From Mechercharimyces sp. CAU 1602 (GTDB lineage: Bacteria; Bacillota; Bacilli; Thermoactinomycetales; JANTPT01): a stretch of 64,000 nt of DNA. Below the pieces are notes generated by a model, which saw only the letters and a list, made by a program, of their open reading frames with translations, had not been told where the DNA came from and did no database searches. The first letter of the stretch is position 1. Each line of letters starts with the position of its first letter. This document shows positions 39,252-49,026 of the stretch, one piece after another. The translations under genes and the position numbers were made by a program. The DNA is taken from positions 95,132 to 159,131 of the forward strand of contig NZ_JANTPT010000004.1 in assembly GCF_024753565.1 (NCBI RefSeq), given 5' to 3'.

Positions 39252-42200
39252 TATGAGGGCTTAACAATCCCTGGTTTGATGCCCATCTCATCAAGTTTCG
39301 TCCAAAGGGAGGACATCGTTTCTTCTGGGTTACGATAAAAGGCACTACCTCGTACACGCCAGAAAGTCCAACCGGAACGCTCAAGGATGCGCTGACGCGC
39401 AATATCTTCTTCCCAATTTTCGATGGTATGCCAAGCATCTCCATCGCATTCGACCGCGAGTCGATGCTTCACGCCCTCAATTACGAGGTCTATACAAAAC
39501 TTCCCTATCTTGACGTGGGGACGTACCTGGAATCCACGGGCGATGATCATTCGCAGGACATCCATCTCCAATTGGGACTCACAATCGTGTTGTAAATCCT
39601 TCACTGGCTCTAAGGGACGAACAGGATGTTGACAGTAACTTAAGAGGCGATAGCGTAAATCCTCTGGATTAAGATCTTCTAAGTCGACAGAATGATAGAG
39701 GCGCATTTGGTTTTGCGCACGACTGGCGGCAACGTTAAAACGCTGTTGAGCATCACGTCGGGTCAATGCTTGATAACGAACATTGCCTGCGACAACTAGC
39801 GATAGAAACATAATATCCCGTTCGTCACCCTGAAAGGCGTAGGCATCACCGCAGATGAGGCGACGCTTCACCATCTCTTCTTCCCCGATTACGTGACGAA
39901 GTTTGGAGTCAATTAAGTCCGCTTGTTCTGAACCTAGAAGAGAGATGACTCCCATGGAATGATCGGTGAAGAAGGGATCGTTCACCAGTTTGCGGATATC
40001 TTCAACGATCGCTTCTGCTTCGGGTAGATTAAGAACACGTCCTTCTTCTCGATAACCGACTACCCGCTTGGCAAGAACAGGGGGGTCAATCCGTTCTGCC
40101 GCTGTAGGATGGCGGAGTGGAATCACTTCGTTTCCGTAACTTACTTCGTTGGAAAACTGGATGATCTCAGGAGCGCAGCGAAAGTGTTCCTTTAACATCA
40201 GCTTTTCAGGGAAGATTCTAGTAGCAATATCGTAAAGAGATGTTTGCATATCTAAACTGTTCGCTTGCGGAATTCCTTCGAGATGGCGAGAGATGAGCGT
40301 TCGTACCTGCTCTTGATTAATGCCGACAGCTGCAGGGCTGATCTGTTCGTCATCGCCTACCACGACCGCTTTTTTAGCACGTAATAAAGCAGTGAGGGAG
40401 AAAATATCACACTGACTGCTTTCATCTACGATAACGACATCAAAAAGTTCGTTGTCGAGGGCAAGGTTTTCGATGACACGATGGATAGGCATAATCCAGA
40501 CGGGAATGGCTGATTGGCAGTGCTCCATTTCTCGGCGCGCATCTTGTCGGTGCTTGGCAGCATACTTGCCAGTTCCTTTTCCAATGCGTTTAATCTGCTG
40601 TTTCCATGCCATAAGGGAGCGTTTTTGTGTTTCTGTGATGCGTTCTAGTTGTTTGCGCCAGGCGGATTTTGCCACGATTTGTTCCGTAAGCTTCCGTTGT
40701 TTTCTTTGACTTGAATGTATTTGGGCTTCTATTTTCTCAGGTTGAAATTGATTGATGTGCCTGATGGTGGTTTCCGCTCGTCGCCAGTGCCAAGCCTCCT
40801 GCCAGTCAACAGGGAAAGGCTCATGATTACCAAGCTGCTGTTCAATCTGAGACGCCCAACGCGGAGCAACTGTAGCTAAGCGATCAAGTAATGTTTTCCA
40901 CTCTTCATACTCCGCAACAGCTGTTTGTAGAGAGTGGCTTTGTTCAAATGCTTCTCTCCATTTGTTTTCGTCTAGTTTATTTAATGCTGTAAGCAAGTGG
41001 CTACATAGCGGGTGGTGAGCTTGTAAAAGGTTTTTTTCTAGCTGTTCTTGTTTTTGTTGATGTTCAGAGCGCCATGTGTTCCAAGCTAGTTTTGTGTAGG
41101 TAACTTGCACCGCTTGTAATAAATCTTCATAAACGGCAACTTCCTCCCACTTCAAACTAGCGGGGAAAGGGGCTGGCACCATGTGGTGCAGCTGCTTGAT
41201 AAGTTGAGCTAGTTGTAATACATCTTTTAACTCTTTTAGAAAGGGGTCTACTTCTGCTGTGATTCGTTTGCGAGCGGGGTCCAATAGTGGACCATCTATC
41301 TCTTGGAATAAGGTGTTCCACTTTCGAATGAGTCGCTCTCTTTTCTCCTGTCCTTGGATGCGCTTACGAATCTGTTCCACATCCTGCTCCGTTTGTAACG
41401 GGCGCCCGTTAAGAAGAGGGTGTTTGACAAGATAACGCACTTTTCTACCTGAGGTAAGGAGATAAAGAGCAGAGGCTTTCCCCGTTTTACGAAATTGCTC
41501 TTCTAAGCTTTGCAAGTCTTGCTCTAGTTTTACGCGATCAACAGCAGGGAGTTGGATATCAAACTCGGCTAATTGCTGATGTATGTCTGCAATGTCTGCC
41601 AATTGAGTACAGGTAAACTCATATAGTTGCTCCCATGACTGGGCGCGAGTGCCACCGGCTAAAAGGTCTTGTAGCATGAGTTGCACATGCGTGTGAGCAA
41701 GCAATTCTTTATGACGCAAAATGGTATTCAAGTGCTGTTCTATCTCCTGTAACGGTGTACTTGCTTGTGGAAGAGGGTACTTGGTGAGCAGGTGCTGATA
41801 TTGGGTAAGTTGCTTTTTATACTTGATACCTTTTTCAGCCCAGATGGAAAAGTGGGTGGGAGAATCTAACTTTTCTACATCAGGGATGATGAATTGAGTA
41901 GCGATGTGAGGAAGGTCAACAGATAATGCACCTGTTAGCTGCCACAAACGACGCATCTGACCATCACTTAAGGGCGGTGAGGAGTTAAGGTCGTCTGGGA
42001 GCCAGCCGTGCTGATTTTCTGTTGCGGTTAGTTTTTCTGCCACTGCGGAAGGGAGGAGCTCTTCTTCATACCACTTCATCTTTAGTTGTTCTCTGTGTGC
42101 TGCTTGTCGCAGTTGATTTTGCGCTTCAGCTTCCTCTTTCATTGCCTGCTTTAGGGCTACTTGTAATTGTTCACTCTCCTTTCTTAAGGTCTCACTGTCG

Positions 42201-43534
42201 TATTCCGCCATCTTATTTGAGATAGAGCGAACAGAGTCTTCTATTTCCTGCAATGATTTGGAATCCCCTCCTAGGACTGAGACGCAGAGTGAGCGGATAT
42301 CTTTAGGAATTTTATCCGCTAAGACGCGCAAGGCGGGCTCTTTCTGGCTCGTGACAAGTACCTTTTTACCATGTGCGAGGAGGTGGCTGATCAGGTTGAC
42401 GATAGTGTGGCTTTTTCCAGTACCGGGTGGTCCTTGAACTGTTACCCCAAATTGTCGGGCCAAACGGCGAGCAATCTCACGCTGTTCTTCATTTGCAGGC
42501 AAAGGGAAAAAGAGGTCTTCTCCGACTTCTTTCCAGTCGGGAGTATGGACTTGAGCAGCGTTGTCATCGGGAAGTTGGGTGAGGGCTTTTAACGGTAGGG
42601 GAAGCTCCCGTCCCTCTTCTATCTCCTTAAGCACGGTATTTAACTCATCTTTCCACTGTTTATTATTCTTTTTACGGACAAACCAAATGGTTTGATTGGT
42701 GATAAGCGGTTTTTGAGAAAACGAAGGTGAGCATTTAGGATCAAAGCGACCCTCTGGGTCGATGGTATGTGCGATTTCATGGTATAAGGGAAAGATGCTT
42801 TCAGGATCGAGCGGATTTACCTTTTCTTCGATTACACGTTGCTGAAGCTGACCGAAGAGGGTCTCGTTAGGGAGCTCTAGTCCTGCAAGCATTTCCATTT
42901 CTAGCTGAGTGCCTTTTGAAGTAGGAGTAAGGGTAAATAACCCTTTGCGTGCATTAAAGGAAATTTCCATGCGGGTAATGAACAGAGGGTGATAGATTTT
43001 TCCCTTGGGATGTTCCCATGATAGCATTCCATGTCCAAAAGCGATTTCGATCGTTTCTCCCTCGCGCTCTAGCTGTTGGCGTAGAGCGAAGAGGGTACCA
43101 TATAGAAGTTTAAGCTGTTTTCTACGTTTACACTCTTCTGCCCACTCTCGCCAAGTTTGTAACCAGTGTGTCTGTTGGTCGATGCGAGTCGAATCTTCAG
43201 TAAAGAGAACCGTCCTGAGTGAGTGTGGATTCTCTTTACTTGGCAGCGATTGTTCGTTATAGAAGGTAGGTTCATTCCGTTCATCTTTATAATCAGACTG
43301 GAGCCATTCCACAAGTGAAGATGGGGGGAGTGGGGCGGATGGAAGGGTGGGCTTATGTATTTCTAACCAAGCCTCGGGATAAGCTTCAGATCCATATAAA
43401 ATACAACCGTTTGTTTGAGGTAGATCGGAAAGATATTTATAAACACCATATTGTTGAAAATTGCGAATAGGTGGTGAGGTGATATTTTGTATGGATAATA
43501 AATATTGGAAAATTTGCTTCGCTTTATGATCCAT
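39251..43534 (-). CDS. SF1 helicase fused to a Vsr-like/PD-(D/E)XK nuclease domain
   Basis: 1427 residues. N-terminal 330 residues are not recognised. Walker A VQGPPGTGKSHTIVNLI is at about residue 370; the helicase core is then split by about 600 residues, partly coiled coil. Walker B is VVIVDESSQCDIFSLTALLR (about 1030), followed by VVGDDEQISP, the late motifs LKEHFRCAPEIIQFSN and TRRDAQQRFNVAASRAQNQM. The C-terminus (about 1320-1410) has KIGKFCIDLVIEG, LAVECDGDAWH and WTFWRVRGSAFY, a restriction-endonuclease-like fold of the Vsr/MTES_1575 type. Related helicase-nuclease fusions include reported phage-defence proteins. ATG at 43534 follows GGGAG. Stand-alone gene between terminator and thioredoxin gene. 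Confidence 0.85.
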   Translation of the reverse strand: MDHKAKQIFQYLLSIQNITSPPIRNFQQYGVYKYLSDLPQTNGCILYGSEAYPEAWLEIHKPTLPSAPLPPSSLVEWLQSDYKDERNEPTFYNEQSLPSKENPHSLRTVLFTEDSTRIDQQTHWLQTWREWAEECKRRKQLKLLYGTLFALRQQLEREGETIEIAFGHGMLSWEHPKGKIYHPLFITRMEISFNARKGLFTLTPTSKGTQLEMEMLAGLELPNETLFGQLQQRVIEEKVNPLDPESIFPLYHEIAHTIDPEGRFDPKCSPSFSQKPLITNQTIWFVRKKNNKQWKDELNTVLKEIEEGRELPLPLKALTQLPDDNAAQVHTPDWKEVGEDLFFPLPANEEQREIARRLARQFGVTVQGPPGTGKSHTIVNLISHLLAHGKKVLVTSQKEPALRVLADKIPKDIRSLCVSVLGGDSKSLQEIEDSVRSISNKMAEYDSETLRKESEQLQVALKQAMKEEAEAQNQLRQAAHREQLKMKWYEEELLPSAVAEKLTATENQHGWLPDDLNSSPPLSDGQMRRLWQLTGALSVDLPHIATQFIIPDVEKLDSPTHFSIWAEKGIKYKKQLTQYQHLLTKYPLPQASTPLQEIEQHLNTILRHKELLAHTHVQLMLQDLLAGGTRAQSWEQLYEFTCTQLADIADIHQQLAEFDIQLPAVDRVKLEQDLQSLEEQFRKTGKASALYLLTSGRKVRYLVKHPLLNGRPLQTEQDVEQIRKRIQGQEKRERLIRKWNTLFQEIDGPLLDPARKRITAEVDPFLKELKDVLQLAQLIKQLHHMVPAPFPASLKWEEVAVYEDLLQAVQVTYTKLAWNTWRSEHQQKQEQLEKNLLQAHHPLCSHLLTALNKLDENKWREAFEQSHSLQTAVAEYEEWKTLLDRLATVAPRWASQIEQQLGNHEPFPVDWQEAWHWRRAETTIRHINQFQPEKIEAQIHSSQRKQRKLTEQIVAKSAWRKQLERITETQKRSLMAWKQQIKRIGKGTGKYAAKHRQDARREMEHCQSAIPVWIMPIHRVIENLALDNELFDVVIVDESSQCDIFSLTALLRAKKAVVVGDDEQISPAAVGINQEQVRTLISRHLEGIPQANSLDMQTSLYDIATRIFPEKLMLKEHFRCAPEIIQFSNEVSYGNEVIPLRHPTAAERIDPPVLAKRVVGYREEGRVLNLPEAEAIVEDIRKLVNDPFFTDHSMGVISLLGSEQADLIDSKLRHVIGEEEMVKRRLICGDAYAFQGDERDIMFLSLVVAGNVRYQALTRRDAQQRFNVAASRAQNQMRLYHSVDLEDLNPEDLRYRLLSYCQHPVRPLEPVKDLQHDCESQLEMDVLRMIIARGFQVRPHVKIGKFCIDLVIEGVKHRLAVECDGDAWHTIENWEEDIARQRILERSGWTFWRVRGSAFYRNPEETMSSLWTKLDEMGIKPGIVKPS

Positions 43535-43764
43535 CTTTTCACTCCCTTTCATTAGAGTTCATTGAGAGTCTTTCATTTATTGTAAGTGCTACGCTCTTCA
43601 TTTTGCAAGATTTGTACCTAGAAGATGGGACAATAGTTCAGGGTGGCTAATCACTGTGATGTTTGTGAAGAGAGTGTATTCAGTTTGCAATCCTAGGTGA
43701 CGGTGGTATGATCATGGGGAAGTGGGGTAAAGAAAGAAGAGTACGAGTAAAAGGGGGATGAAGG

Positions 43765-44319
43765 ATGGCTGCCGTTGAGTCTAATATGTTTTCCTTGGGG
43801 AAAGAAGCACCTTCGTTTGTATTACACAATCCAGTAACGAATAAGGAAGAAAGCTTAGCAGAGTTGAAGTCTGATGTGGCAACAGTGGTGATGTTTATTT
43901 GTAACCACTGTCCGTATGTTATTCATGTGCAAGAGGAATTGGTGCGGTTAGCGCGTGATTATCAAGCACGTGGGGTTTCTTTCATCGCGATCAATGCAAA
44001 TGATGTTAACAAGTATCCCGATGATTCGCCAGAGAAGATGAAGAAAGTAGCTGAGGAATGGGAGTATCCGTTTCCCTATCTCTTTGACGAGACGCAAGAA
44101 GTAGCGAAAGCGTATCAAGCAGCCTGCACACCTGATTTTTATGTATTTGATAAGGAGTTAGCTTGTCGGTATCGCGGACAGCTAGATGACTCGCGTCCAG
44201 GTAATGAGTTACCTGTGACAGGAGAGTCGATCCGAACGGCGCTGGATCAGATCATCGTTGGGGAAGAAGTGAGTATCAAGCAGCGACCCAGTATGGGCTG
44301 TAGCATTAAGTGGAAGTAA
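43765..44319 (+). CDS. Thioredoxin-family redoxin
   Basis: 184 residues, cytosolic (no signal peptide). AhpC/TSA-like thioredoxin fold: GKEAPSFVLHNPVTNKEESL, then the site FICNHCPYVIHVQEEL with a C-N-H-C motif (about residues 48-51), NANDVNKYPDDSPE and ACTPDFYVFDKE with the cis-Pro. This subgroup is common but has no firm role; it is likely a thiol-disulfide or peroxide-handling enzyme. AGGGGGATGAAGG precedes the ATG. The upstream 210 nt (43554-43764) hold no gene. Confidence 0.87.
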   Translation: MAAVESNMFSLGKEAPSFVLHNPVTNKEESLAELKSDVATVVMFICNHCPYVIHVQEELVRLARDYQARGVSFIAINANDVNKYPDDSPEKMKKVAEEWEYPFPYLFDETQEVAKAYQAACTPDFYVFDKELACRYRGQLDDSRPGNELPVTGESIRTALDQIIVGEEVSIKQRPSMGCSIKWK

Positions 44320-44338
44320 GCGGGCTTTAAAATGGATC

Positions 44339-44373
44339 GAGCGTGTTCATCTCAAGATGAGCACGCTCCTTTT
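44339..44373. terminator. Bidirectional terminator
   Basis: GAGCGTGTTCATCT pairs with AGATGAGCACGCTC (one mismatch) around CA, then CTTTT. It separates convergent genes. Confidence 0.8.
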
Positions 44374-44383
44374 GGTTGTCCAA

Positions 44384-44827
44384 TTATTTATTTGCTTGAC
44401 GATGGGAAACAACCATGACTGGACAAGGGGAGTGTTGAACGAGGCCATATGTTACACTACCGAGCAGAGAGCCGAGTAGCGCACCCTCACCTTTTGCGCC
44501 GACAACGATCATTCTAACTTGTTCTGTGTCCGCTTCTGCGAGGATTTCCTGCTTGGGATCCCCTAAACGCATTTTGATTTCGTAAGCGAGGTTTGCATTC
44601 TTTAAGATTTCTTTGGCAGGTGCCAATGCTTCTTCACTCAACTGCTCTTCATAAGCATGAATGTCGGCTTCGCTAAAAAAACGACGTGTGTGGAAGGTAG
44701 TAAGATGGGGTTGAACATGAAGGAGAATAATCTTCTCATCTAACTGCTGTGCATAAGTCATGGCTTCCTGTAAAGCGAGTGTAGCATCTTCTGAGCCGTC
44801 GGTAGGTACGAGAATATGTTTTCGCAT
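44384..44827 (-). CDS. Universal stress protein (UspA family)
   Basis: 147 residues. UspA fold: HILVPTDGSEDATLALQEAM at the N-terminus and the nucleotide-binding signature VGAKGEGALLGSLLGSVT (G-x2-G-x9-GS), followed by HSPCPVMVV. ATP-binding type by this motif. Role in stress survival is general and unspecified. The ATG at 44827 is 9 nt after GGAG; an ATG five codons upstream is before that site. Monocistronic. Confidence 0.9.
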   Translation of the reverse strand: MRKHILVPTDGSEDATLALQEAMTYAQQLDEKIILLHVQPHLTTFHTRRFFSEADIHAYEEQLSEEALAPAKEILKNANLAYEIKMRLGDPKQEILAEADTEQVRMIVVGAKGEGALLGSLLGSVTYGLVQHSPCPVMVVSHRQANK

Positions 44828-44932
44828 GATACTCAGCTCCATTCGATTGGTTGATTTAATTGTACTCTCTGTAGACGTAAATAGAGGATATGTTGTCGTC
44901 TAAAAGATGAACTTTAGGGAAGAGAGTGTTGA

Positions 44933-45565
44933 TTAGTCTAGTTTAATTGTACACTCTCCGAGCATGTCTTTTCCCCAAAATAATTGGAGGTGGTCCCCGT
45001 CATCTAGTTCTCCTACTCCTGCGGGGGTACCTGTATAGATTAGATCCCCTTTATCGAGTCCGAAATGAGTTTGACAGTATGAAAGAATATCTGGAAGGGA
45101 GAAAATCATTTCTTTTAGCTTCCCTTCTTGAGCCAGTTTCCCGTTTTTTCGCAATGAAAAGGAAGTATTTAGCAGCTCATCGGATGGTGGGAGGGGAAGA
45201 CGATTAGAAATTATAGCGGAGTTACGGAATCCTTTGGCTCGTAGCCACGGTTGACCTGCACTTTTCAGTTTACTTTGTACGTCCCGTAGGGTCATGTCGA
45301 TTCCGAGTGCAATCGCATCGATCGCAGTGGTGATCTCAATCCCTTCTTTATAGGGACGTGCCACCTGGATAACTACTTCTGCTTCGTAATGAAGAGATCC
45401 TTGCTTGCCCGGTAGTGGTATTGCTTGTCCAGAGGTGTGGACAAGAGCATGCGTCGGCTTGGAGAAGACGAGAGGTTCTTGTGGGCGCTGATTGCCTAAC
45501 TCCTCAATATGGAGTGCATAGTTCCTTCCGATACAGTAAACATTGCGAATGTCTGTTAGATTCAT
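44933..45565 (-). CDS. Fumarylacetoacetate hydrolase-family protein
   Basis: 210 residues. The FAH fold with metal ligands in HYEAEVVIQV and the following IDMTLRDVQ segment, plus YTGTPAGVGELDDGD near the C-terminus. Start YCIGRNYALHIEELG is typical of the YisK/acylpyruvase subgroup. Likely hydrolyses or decarboxylates a 2-oxo acid; the substrate is not known. The ATG overlaps the stop of the LysR gene (ATGA), so the regulator and enzyme form one unit. Confidence 0.85.
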   Translation of the reverse strand: MNLTDIRNVYCIGRNYALHIEELGNQRPQEPLVFSKPTHALVHTSGQAIPLPGKQGSLHYEAEVVIQVARPYKEGIEITTAIDAIALGIDMTLRDVQSKLKSAGQPWLRAKGFRNSAIISNRLPLPPSDELLNTSFSLRKNGKLAQEGKLKEMIFSLPDILSYCQTHFGLDKGDLIYTGTPAGVGELDDGDHLQLFWGKDMLGECTIKLD

Positions 45566-46422
45566 AGGGACTCCCCGTTTCCTTTAAATATAAAGCTCAT
45601 TTTATTTAGCGTGTGTCTTTCAAAACTAACCATAGATATGGTTCGTGTAGCATCTGCCTCGTCGAAAGGGATTACTTTCAGTTTGTCTTGTTTTAATTCG
45701 TCTGCCAAAAGCTGTGGCAGGATGGTAATTCCAACACCGGCTCGAACATACCCTAAGATACTTTCTCCATAAGAGGACTCTAAGGTGATTTGAGGATTTT
45801 CTTTCAATTTGGCGAAGGTATGCTCAATAAAGAACCGTATGTCACATCCATGCGGGTAGAGAACGAATGGATGTCCGATAAGATCGATATATTTTACCGA
45901 GGTCATCGAGCTGAGGGGATGATTGTGTGGGACAATCAAATAGAGTGGTTCTGTAAATATAGGCTGATGAACAACCACTTTCTTTTTTTTGGTGGGCAGA
46001 TCGATGAAGATAATGTCCAGATTTCTGTCTTGCAATAGATCGATTAACTGCTGTGAGTTGTCTTTTACATGCACTTCTGTGGGAAAAGGAGCGGCAAGAA
46101 GTTTAGCTGGAAGATAGGTAGAAGCGAGACTGGGTAAGGTACCGATGCGCATGAGATGGCTATCTGCATGCGCTTGTAACTTTGCTTGCAGCTGCTCCCA
46201 GTCAGCAATCATGATCTTAAAATGGGAAAGGGCGATTTCCCCCGCCTCCGTCAGCGAGACCCCCTGTGGAGAGCGATGGAATAGATGGCTTCCCAAGGTT
46301 GATTCGAGCGCTCTCATTTGCTTACTAAGCGCAGGTTGAGATAGATTAAGCTGATCGCTGGCTTTAGATAAGCTTTGTGTTTGTGCTGCCTGTATAAAAG
46401 AGTAGATCCATTCAATATGCAT
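45562..46422 (-). CDS. LysR-family transcriptional regulator
   Basis: 286 residues. N-terminal helix-turn-helix FIQAAQTQSLSKASDQLNLS, QPALSKQMRALES, LGSHLFHRSPQGVSLTEAG; C-terminal effector domain in two lobes. It is transcribed away from an isochorismatase-like gene and upstream of the FAH gene, so it probably controls both, from the palindrome at 46435-46451. The inducer cannot be inferred. Confidence 0.9.
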   Translation of the reverse strand: MHIEWIYSFIQAAQTQSLSKASDQLNLSQPALSKQMRALESTLGSHLFHRSPQGVSLTEAGEIALSHFKIMIADWEQLQAKLQAHADSHLMRIGTLPSLASTYLPAKLLAAPFPTEVHVKDNSQQLIDLLQDRNLDIIFIDLPTKKKKVVVHQPIFTEPLYLIVPHNHPLSSMTSVKYIDLIGHPFVLYPHGCDIRFFIEHTFAKLKENPQITLESSYGESILGYVRAGVGITILPQLLADELKQDKLKVIPFDEADATRTISMVSFERHTLNKMSFIFKGNGESL

Positions 46423-46434
46423 ATATACCCCACC

Positions 46435-46451
46435 TATAACGTGATGTTATA
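46435..46451. promoter_or_regulatory. Candidate LysR operator
   Basis: TATAAC-GTGAT-GTTATA, a perfect palindrome of the T-N11-A type, 12 nt before the LysR start codon and between the divergent genes. Confidence 0.7.
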
Positions 46452-46522
46452 CCCCTACAACAAAGAGGAAATTCTGTTTTCATCCTCCCTTTGCTATGCT
46501 GAGGGCGAGGGGGAATGAGTTG

Positions 46523-47074
46523 ATGAAACGTGCATTATTAGTAATAGATGTGCAGAATGAGTTTTTCAGCGGGGAATATCAAGTTACTTATCCCAAGAAT
46601 AGTTTACAAAATATAGTGAGTGTGATGGAGAAGGCTAAGGAGTGTAGCCTCCCTATTATTTTGATTCAACATACGAATAAAAAAGGAAGTCATCATTTTC
46701 AACAGGGAACCTCAGCGTGGGATCTGCATCCACAGATTAATGGAAGAAGCTATGATCATTATATCGAAAAAAAGTACCCAGGAGCATTTACAAATACCGA
46801 TCTAGATGAAGTGTTACGAAGTGAAGGGGTTGATACGGTAGTGATCACAGGTTATGAGACGAATTTGTGTTGTGATACCACTGCGCGTCAAGCAAAGCAT
46901 CTTGGGTACCATATTGAGTTTTTAGCAGATGCTACAGGTACACTTGATCATGAAAACCAGATGGGGTTTATTTCAGCACAAAATCTACATCAAGCAACGT
47001 TGATAAATCACCAAGCACACTTTAGTAAAGTGATGACGGTTGCACAGTGGTGTGCTGAAATACAGAAGAAGTAA
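46523..47074 (+). CDS. Isochorismatase-family cysteine hydrolase
   Basis: 183 residues. Catalytic triad visible: Asp in LLVIDVQNEF, Lys in EKKYPGAF, Cys in VITGYETNLCCDTTARQAKH. Family members hydrolyse amides or esters such as nicotinamide, N-carbamoylsarcosine or isochorismate; there is no isochorismate pathway here, so an amidase role is more likely. ATG at 46523 is 9 nt after GAGGGGG. Divergent from the LysR-FAH pair and probably under its control. Confidence 0.85.
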   Translation: MKRALLVIDVQNEFFSGEYQVTYPKNSLQNIVSVMEKAKECSLPIILIQHTNKKGSHHFQQGTSAWDLHPQINGRSYDHYIEKKYPGAFTNTDLDEVLRSEGVDTVVITGYETNLCCDTTARQAKHLGYHIEFLADATGTLDHENQMGFISAQNLHQATLINHQAHFSKVMTVAQWCAEIQKK

Positions 47075-47162
47075 CATATCATTTATAAACCTACTGAACA
47101 TTAAGTTGCTCACAAATTCCCACTTCGGTATGATTAGTGAAAACCGAAGTGGGAGTGAGAGT

Positions 47163-47984
47163 GTGGAAAAAGTAAATATAATCGTGATCGGTGCAGGTAG
47201 GATGGCGGAGGCGATCGTTGCTGGTCTACTACAGCATAAGAGAGAAGATGTAGGACGGATTGTAATAACGAACCGTTCCAGGCGGGAGCGGTTGCAAGAA
47301 CTAAAAAATCGCTACAGGGTAGAGGTGGCACATACGTGGCAAGAAGAAATAGGTGAAGCTGATGTTGTTTTGTTAGCAATCCCACCAACTGAGCATCATG
47401 AGGTTTTGGATGCGCTAGCTCCATACATAACGAAGCAATTGGTGATTACGATTGCCGGCGGGATTGGGCTGACTCCGTTGACAGAGCGCTTGCCTAGTGG
47501 AACGGCAGTGGCATGGATTATGCCTAACACAGCAGCACAGATTGGAGAATCGATTTCCCCGTTTACCATGAATAATGTGGATCAGCTCCAACGTTCATGG
47601 GTGGAGCTGTTGGTAGGCGGTATAGGAAGTGGTGTCGAGTGTACGGAACAAGAAGTGATTAATCTGACGGCGATTACAGGGAGCGCTCCGGCTTTTATAT
47701 ATCGAATCGCAGAAGTTTTGGGTGGGTTAACAGAAGAAAGAGGGATAGAGCCAGAAACAGGAAGACGGTTGGTCGCACAAATGATATATGGAACCTCTAA
47801 AATGCTGATGCAAGAGGGAGAGCCAGCTCAATTACGTGAACAAGTAACCTCACCGGGAGGGTCGACAGCTGCTGGTTTACAGTCGTTAGAAGATCATGGG
47901 TTTGAAAAGATTTTTTGTGAAGCAATTCGTGCAACGGATCGTCGTGCCTACGAACTGACTAACGCGAACGGGGAGAGTACATAA
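47163..47984 (+). CDS. proC: Pyrroline-5-carboxylate reductase family protein
   Basis: 273 residues. N-terminal NAD(P)-binding motif VIGAGRMAEAIVAGLL, then VLLAIPP, and the C-terminal signature region TSPGGSTAAGLQSLE near residue 235. Reduces pyrroline-5-carboxylate to proline in this family. GTG at 47163 is 7 nt after GGGAG and gives the family start; the frame extends back into the isochorismatase gene without a usable site. Several paralogues exist in Bacillota (ProG, ProH, ProI, ComER), so the exact one is uncertain. Confidence 0.85.
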   Translation: MEKVNIIVIGAGRMAEAIVAGLLQHKREDVGRIVITNRSRRERLQELKNRYRVEVAHTWQEEIGEADVVLLAIPPTEHHEVLDALAPYITKQLVITIAGGIGLTPLTERLPSGTAVAWIMPNTAAQIGESISPFTMNNVDQLQRSWVELLVGGIGSGVECTEQEVINLTAITGSAPAFIYRIAEVLGGLTEERGIEPETGRRLVAQMIYGTSKMLMQEGEPAQLREQVTSPGGSTAAGLQSLEDHGFEKIFCEAIRATDRRAYELTNANGEST

Positions 47985-48131
47985 GTGAAAAGGAATAGCG
48001 TGTTATGGGAAAGGGGATGCATTTGGAGGAAGTGATCTATGGTTGGTACAATGCAAAGGAAGCATCCCAAATCCTTAGCTGAGTCGAAGATGTAAGGGGA
48101 GTGGATGTATGTGGTTCAGCCTCTCCCTTGA

Positions 48132-48887
48132 TTAATGGCTTGTAAGAGGATAAGGATCCTCTTTTCCATATACTCGAGGACAATTGCGGCAACACTGATC
48201 TGCTACTTTATAGTACAAACAACATGTTTTACGGATGGGAAGCCCTTCGTCGGTACGTTCAATATTATCCTCTTCAAAGATGGTGAAGGGGTTTTTTGTT
48301 GTGCCAAATATTTCTGGATCTGCTTCTTTTAATAAGAAGCGGAAGTCGGAGGCTAATCTTTCTTTGTCGGAGCTGGTGGGTGCTTCGGCAATCCATTTCC
48401 GATAGTAAGCATCAATGTAGCCATATGCGTTTTCCCATAAAGTTGGGAGTGGAACACGGTAACGGCGATTCATTTCGTGAAATAAGGGAGTAAGATGATG
48501 AGCGTATAACTCCTTCATTCCAGAGGAACGCCAGGTTGTGCGATCGCTGTGTGCGGGTGTTGCAATTGCATCCTTTACGATCATGAGAAACCGCCCTTCT
48601 CCATCAGCACCAAATAGTAGGTTAGTAGGATGAAAAGAGACGCCAAGGTTCCAGTTACTAATCATGCTTAAGCCAGCAATGAGGAAATGAGCATAGTTTT
48701 TACTTAGTAAGGACGCATTTACGGCAGCGGGTGTCTGTAGTTGCATCTGCTTAGTCAGCAGTGTAAGGAGTGGATCGAGTGCCTCTCCTCTGACAAGCTC
48801 TTCCGCCTCTATTGAAAATACGAGAGTGGATGGAGTGGCAGTAAAGACTTGAAAATCGGTCTCTAATTGTTTAAAAACATGGTCCAC
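48132..48887 (-). CDS. FhuF-like siderophore ferric reductase
   Basis: 251 residues. C-terminal cysteine set RKTCCLYYKVADQCCRNCPR: Cys-Cys, ten residues, Cys-Cys-x2-Cys, as in the [2Fe-2S] FhuF family that reduces ferric siderophores in the cytosol. The middle region resembles the C-terminal part of IucA/IucC-associated proteins (FHPTNLLFG, PTLWENAYGY). GTG at 48887 is 6 nt after GGAGGG; the longer frame starts upstream of that site. It lies after the GNAT gene at 49027, on the leftward Fur-controlled arm. The 139-nt gap before it shows no terminator. Confidence 0.85.
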   Translation of the reverse strand: MDHVFKQLETDFQVFTATPSTLVFSIEAEELVRGEALDPLLTLLTKQMQLQTPAAVNASLLSKNYAHFLIAGLSMISNWNLGVSFHPTNLLFGADGEGRFLMIVKDAIATPAHSDRTTWRSSGMKELYAHHLTPLFHEMNRRYRVPLPTLWENAYGYIDAYYRKWIAEAPTSSDKERLASDFRFLLKEADPEIFGTTKNPFTIFEEDNIERTDEGLPIRKTCCLYYKVADQCCRNCPRVYGKEDPYPLTSH

Positions 48888-49026
48888 GACTTTCCCTCCC
48901 CGTTTATATGTATGTATATGGGTATGTTTTTCAACCTTCAAAGGATGCGATGTAAGCGGAGGTTAATGCTAGCATTTTATTGTAGAATCGTGACGAGTGC
49001 ATAACCTCACGCTAACCCTATGTTAC

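Noticed and set aside
43554..43764. Possible regulatory RNA between the helicase and thioredoxin genes
   Set aside because: No stable conserved fold or known riboswitch motif could be recognised.
48005..48095. Two tiny overlapping frames (25 and 18 codons) after proC, the second with GGAGGA before an ATG
   Set aside because: Too short to judge without conservation; the ribosome site alone is weak evidence.
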